Assembly: GCA_964442345.1 (NCBI GenBank)
Contig: CAYTZD010000020.1
Location: 1 to 24,164 of the forward strand
Direction: 5' to 3'
Source of the DNA: Hippea sp964442345
GTDB taxonomy: Bacteria > Campylobacterota_A > Desulfurellia > Desulfurellales > Hippeaceae
DNA: 24,164 bases
Positions 23,248 to 24,164 of this stretch are shown in pieces; within the stretch, counting starts at the first letter, position 1, and the number at the start of each line of letters is the position of its first letter. The position numbers and the translations under genes were made by a program. The notes beneath the pieces are model-generated. The model was not told the origin of the DNA and ran no database searches. It saw only the letters and a program-made list of their open reading frames with translations.

Positions 23248-24164
23248 AAGGCACCTCCACAGAGATTTTTTAAAAACTTTTTTGAGAAAAGAAAATGAGC
23301 ATAGCTTGCGATAGTTTTATTCTTTATAAGACCATCTTTGTGTGTTGAACCGTCTGTTAATTTTTTTAATTCAAAGTTGAACTTCTCGTTTGATTGTGCG
23401 TAATAGGAATAGTGAAATTCATGGCCAAAAACCGAATTGCACAAGAATTCTTTTGATAAGTCCTTAACCTTAACATAGCCAAGCGCTTTTCTTCTTTTGC
23501 CCATTTTTATTTTTACATCGAAGACTTTAGCCATTTTGTAAAATCTATCGTCTATGTATATACCTTCTGATAAAAGCATCATTCCGCCACATTCGGCTAT
23601 TAACGGCTTGTTTGAGTTTGTGTATTCTTTAATACTTTCTAAGCTTTTTAAATTATTTGAGAGTTGCTGTGCGTATAATTCTGGATATCCACCGCCCAAA
23701 TATACAAAATCTGCCTTGTCTATCGTTTCGTTTTTAAGTGGTGAGAAGAATTTTAAATTGTATCCTAAATTTTCAAGCTCTCTTAAGTTATTCTGATAGT
23801 AAAAGTTGAAGGCTTTATCGTAAGCGATAAGCGCCGTTTTGTTTTTTAGGGTTGTGGTATGTTTGATCTTGTATTCAAATTCAATCTCGGAAAGTTTTAG
23901 TATCTCGTCTATGTTTGTATGTTTGCTTATATGCTCTGCGATTTTTTCGTATTCTTCTTTTTTTAGCTCTTCTGCAACCTTAAGACCAAGATGTCTCGAT
24001 TGCAGTGTTAGTTTTTTATCTTTTGGTATGACGCCCAATATCTCCAATGATGAGTGGTTTCTTATGGCATCCCTTACCAATCTTTCATGTATTGGACTTC
24101 CGATGTTATTTACGATAACGCCACTTATTTTTAACTTGCTTGCTAATTCTTCAAAACCCTTTGC
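23244..24164 (-). CDS. cbiA: Cobyrinate a,c-diamide synthase (CbiA/CobB), 5' end cut by the window
   Basis: ATP- and glutamine-dependent amidation of the a and c side chains of cobyrinate. The last 306 residues are visible; the frame continues past the right edge without a start. The visible part begins in the ATP-binding domain, with VIVNNIGSPIHERLVRDAI then LEILGVIPKD and LQSRHLGL. The C-terminal class I glutamine amidotransferase domain follows, with its nucleophile cysteine in LIAECGGMM (Cys codon at 23589-23591) and the histidine-containing GHEFHYSYY and ASYAHFLFS segments. The ATP-binding P-loop lies outside the window. Its stop overlaps the cbiK start (ATGA). This is the most upstream visible gene of the minus-strand half. 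Confidence 0.95.
   Translation of the reverse strand, partial: AKGFEELASKLKISGVIVNNIGSPIHERLVRDAIRNHSSLEILGVIPKDKKLTLQSRHLGLKVAEELKKEEYEKIAEHISKHTNIDEILKLSEIEFEYKIKHTTTLKNKTALIAYDKAFNFYYQNNLRELENLGYNLKFFSPLKNETIDKADFVYLGGGYPELYAQQLSNNLKSLESIKEYTNSNKPLIAECGGMMLLSEGIYIDDRFYKMAKVFDVKIKMGKRRKALGYVKVKDLSKEFLCNSVFGHEFHYSYYAQSNEKFNFELKKLTDGSTHKDGLIKNKTIASYAHFLFSKKFLKNLCGGAL
23254..23258 (-). promoter_or_regulatory. Shine-Dalgarno for cbiK inside cbiA
   Basis: The minus strand reads GGAGG, 6 nt, ATG (23247). It fixes the start that includes the signal peptide, which matters for the exported location of CbiK. Confidence 0.75.

Noticed and set aside
1..24164. Possible mobile element or genomic island.
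   Set aside because: No integrase, transposase, terminal repeats, tRNA or visible composition break; the genes are core metabolism in coupled operons.

Overview
The window is a gene-dense, AT-rich bacterial chromosome segment (27 protein genes, one of them cut by the right edge). Genes overlap by 1-56 nt or lie within about 20 nt of each other. The largest gene-free stretch is the 139-nt divergent region at 13310-13448. I see no rRNA, tRNA, CRISPR, insertion sequence, phage or other mobile element. Two lipoproteins, an Fe-S helicase, a 4Fe-4S lactate-dehydrogenase-type protein and the anaerobic (early-cobalt) cobalamin route point to a Gram-negative anaerobe. My best guess is a sulfur- or sulfate-reducing lineage such as Hippea/Desulfurella or a relative, but this rests on gene content and is tentative.

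Region 1 (1-851, + strand): a classical NADP-type short-chain dehydrogenase with its own candidate promoter. Its stop codon overlaps the stop of the next gene, which converges on it.

Region 2 (848-13309, - strand): one long co-directional run read from right to left. The order is FlgO-like lipoprotein, 68-aa single-pass membrane protein, fused LutB-LutA/LldH-type Fe-S protein, lysA, dapF, dapA, dapB, purF, DinG-type helicase, LolB-like lipoprotein, 84-aa membrane protein, ClC channel with CBS domains. The core lysA-dapF-dapA-dapB block carries four steps of lysine/diaminopimelate synthesis. Each of its genes has a G-rich Shine-Dalgarno sequence or an ATGA coupling overlap. purF and the helicase follow through TAATG stop/start overlaps.

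Region 3 (13449-24164): a cobalamin locus made of two facing halves. The + strand half is cbiD-cbiE-cbiF-cbiG-cbiH. The - strand half, entering from beyond the right edge, is cbiA-cbiK-btuC-btuD-btuF-cobA-cbiL-cbiC-cbiJ. They meet head-on with an 11-nt overlap of cbiH and cbiJ. Together they cover uroporphyrinogen III to precorrin-2 (CobA), cobalt insertion (CbiK), C-methylations and ring contraction (CbiL, H, F, G, D, J, E), the CbiC methylmutase and a,c-diamidation (CbiA). CbiT (C15 methylation/decarboxylation) is not in the window, nor are CbiP, CbiB and the nucleotide-loop genes.

The most interesting point is that the only cobalt chelatase visible, CbiK, has a clear signal peptide and is therefore exported. 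It sits directly upstream of a BtuCDF-type ABC importer with a periplasmic binding protein. This suggests a periplasmic metal-tetrapyrrole handling and import unit embedded in a cytoplasmic biosynthesis operon. Other points worth a second look are a SUMT with a degraded N-terminal glycine loop, a ClC lacking the usual internal proton glutamate and GSGIP motif, and an LldH-like fusion without its LldG/LutC partner.
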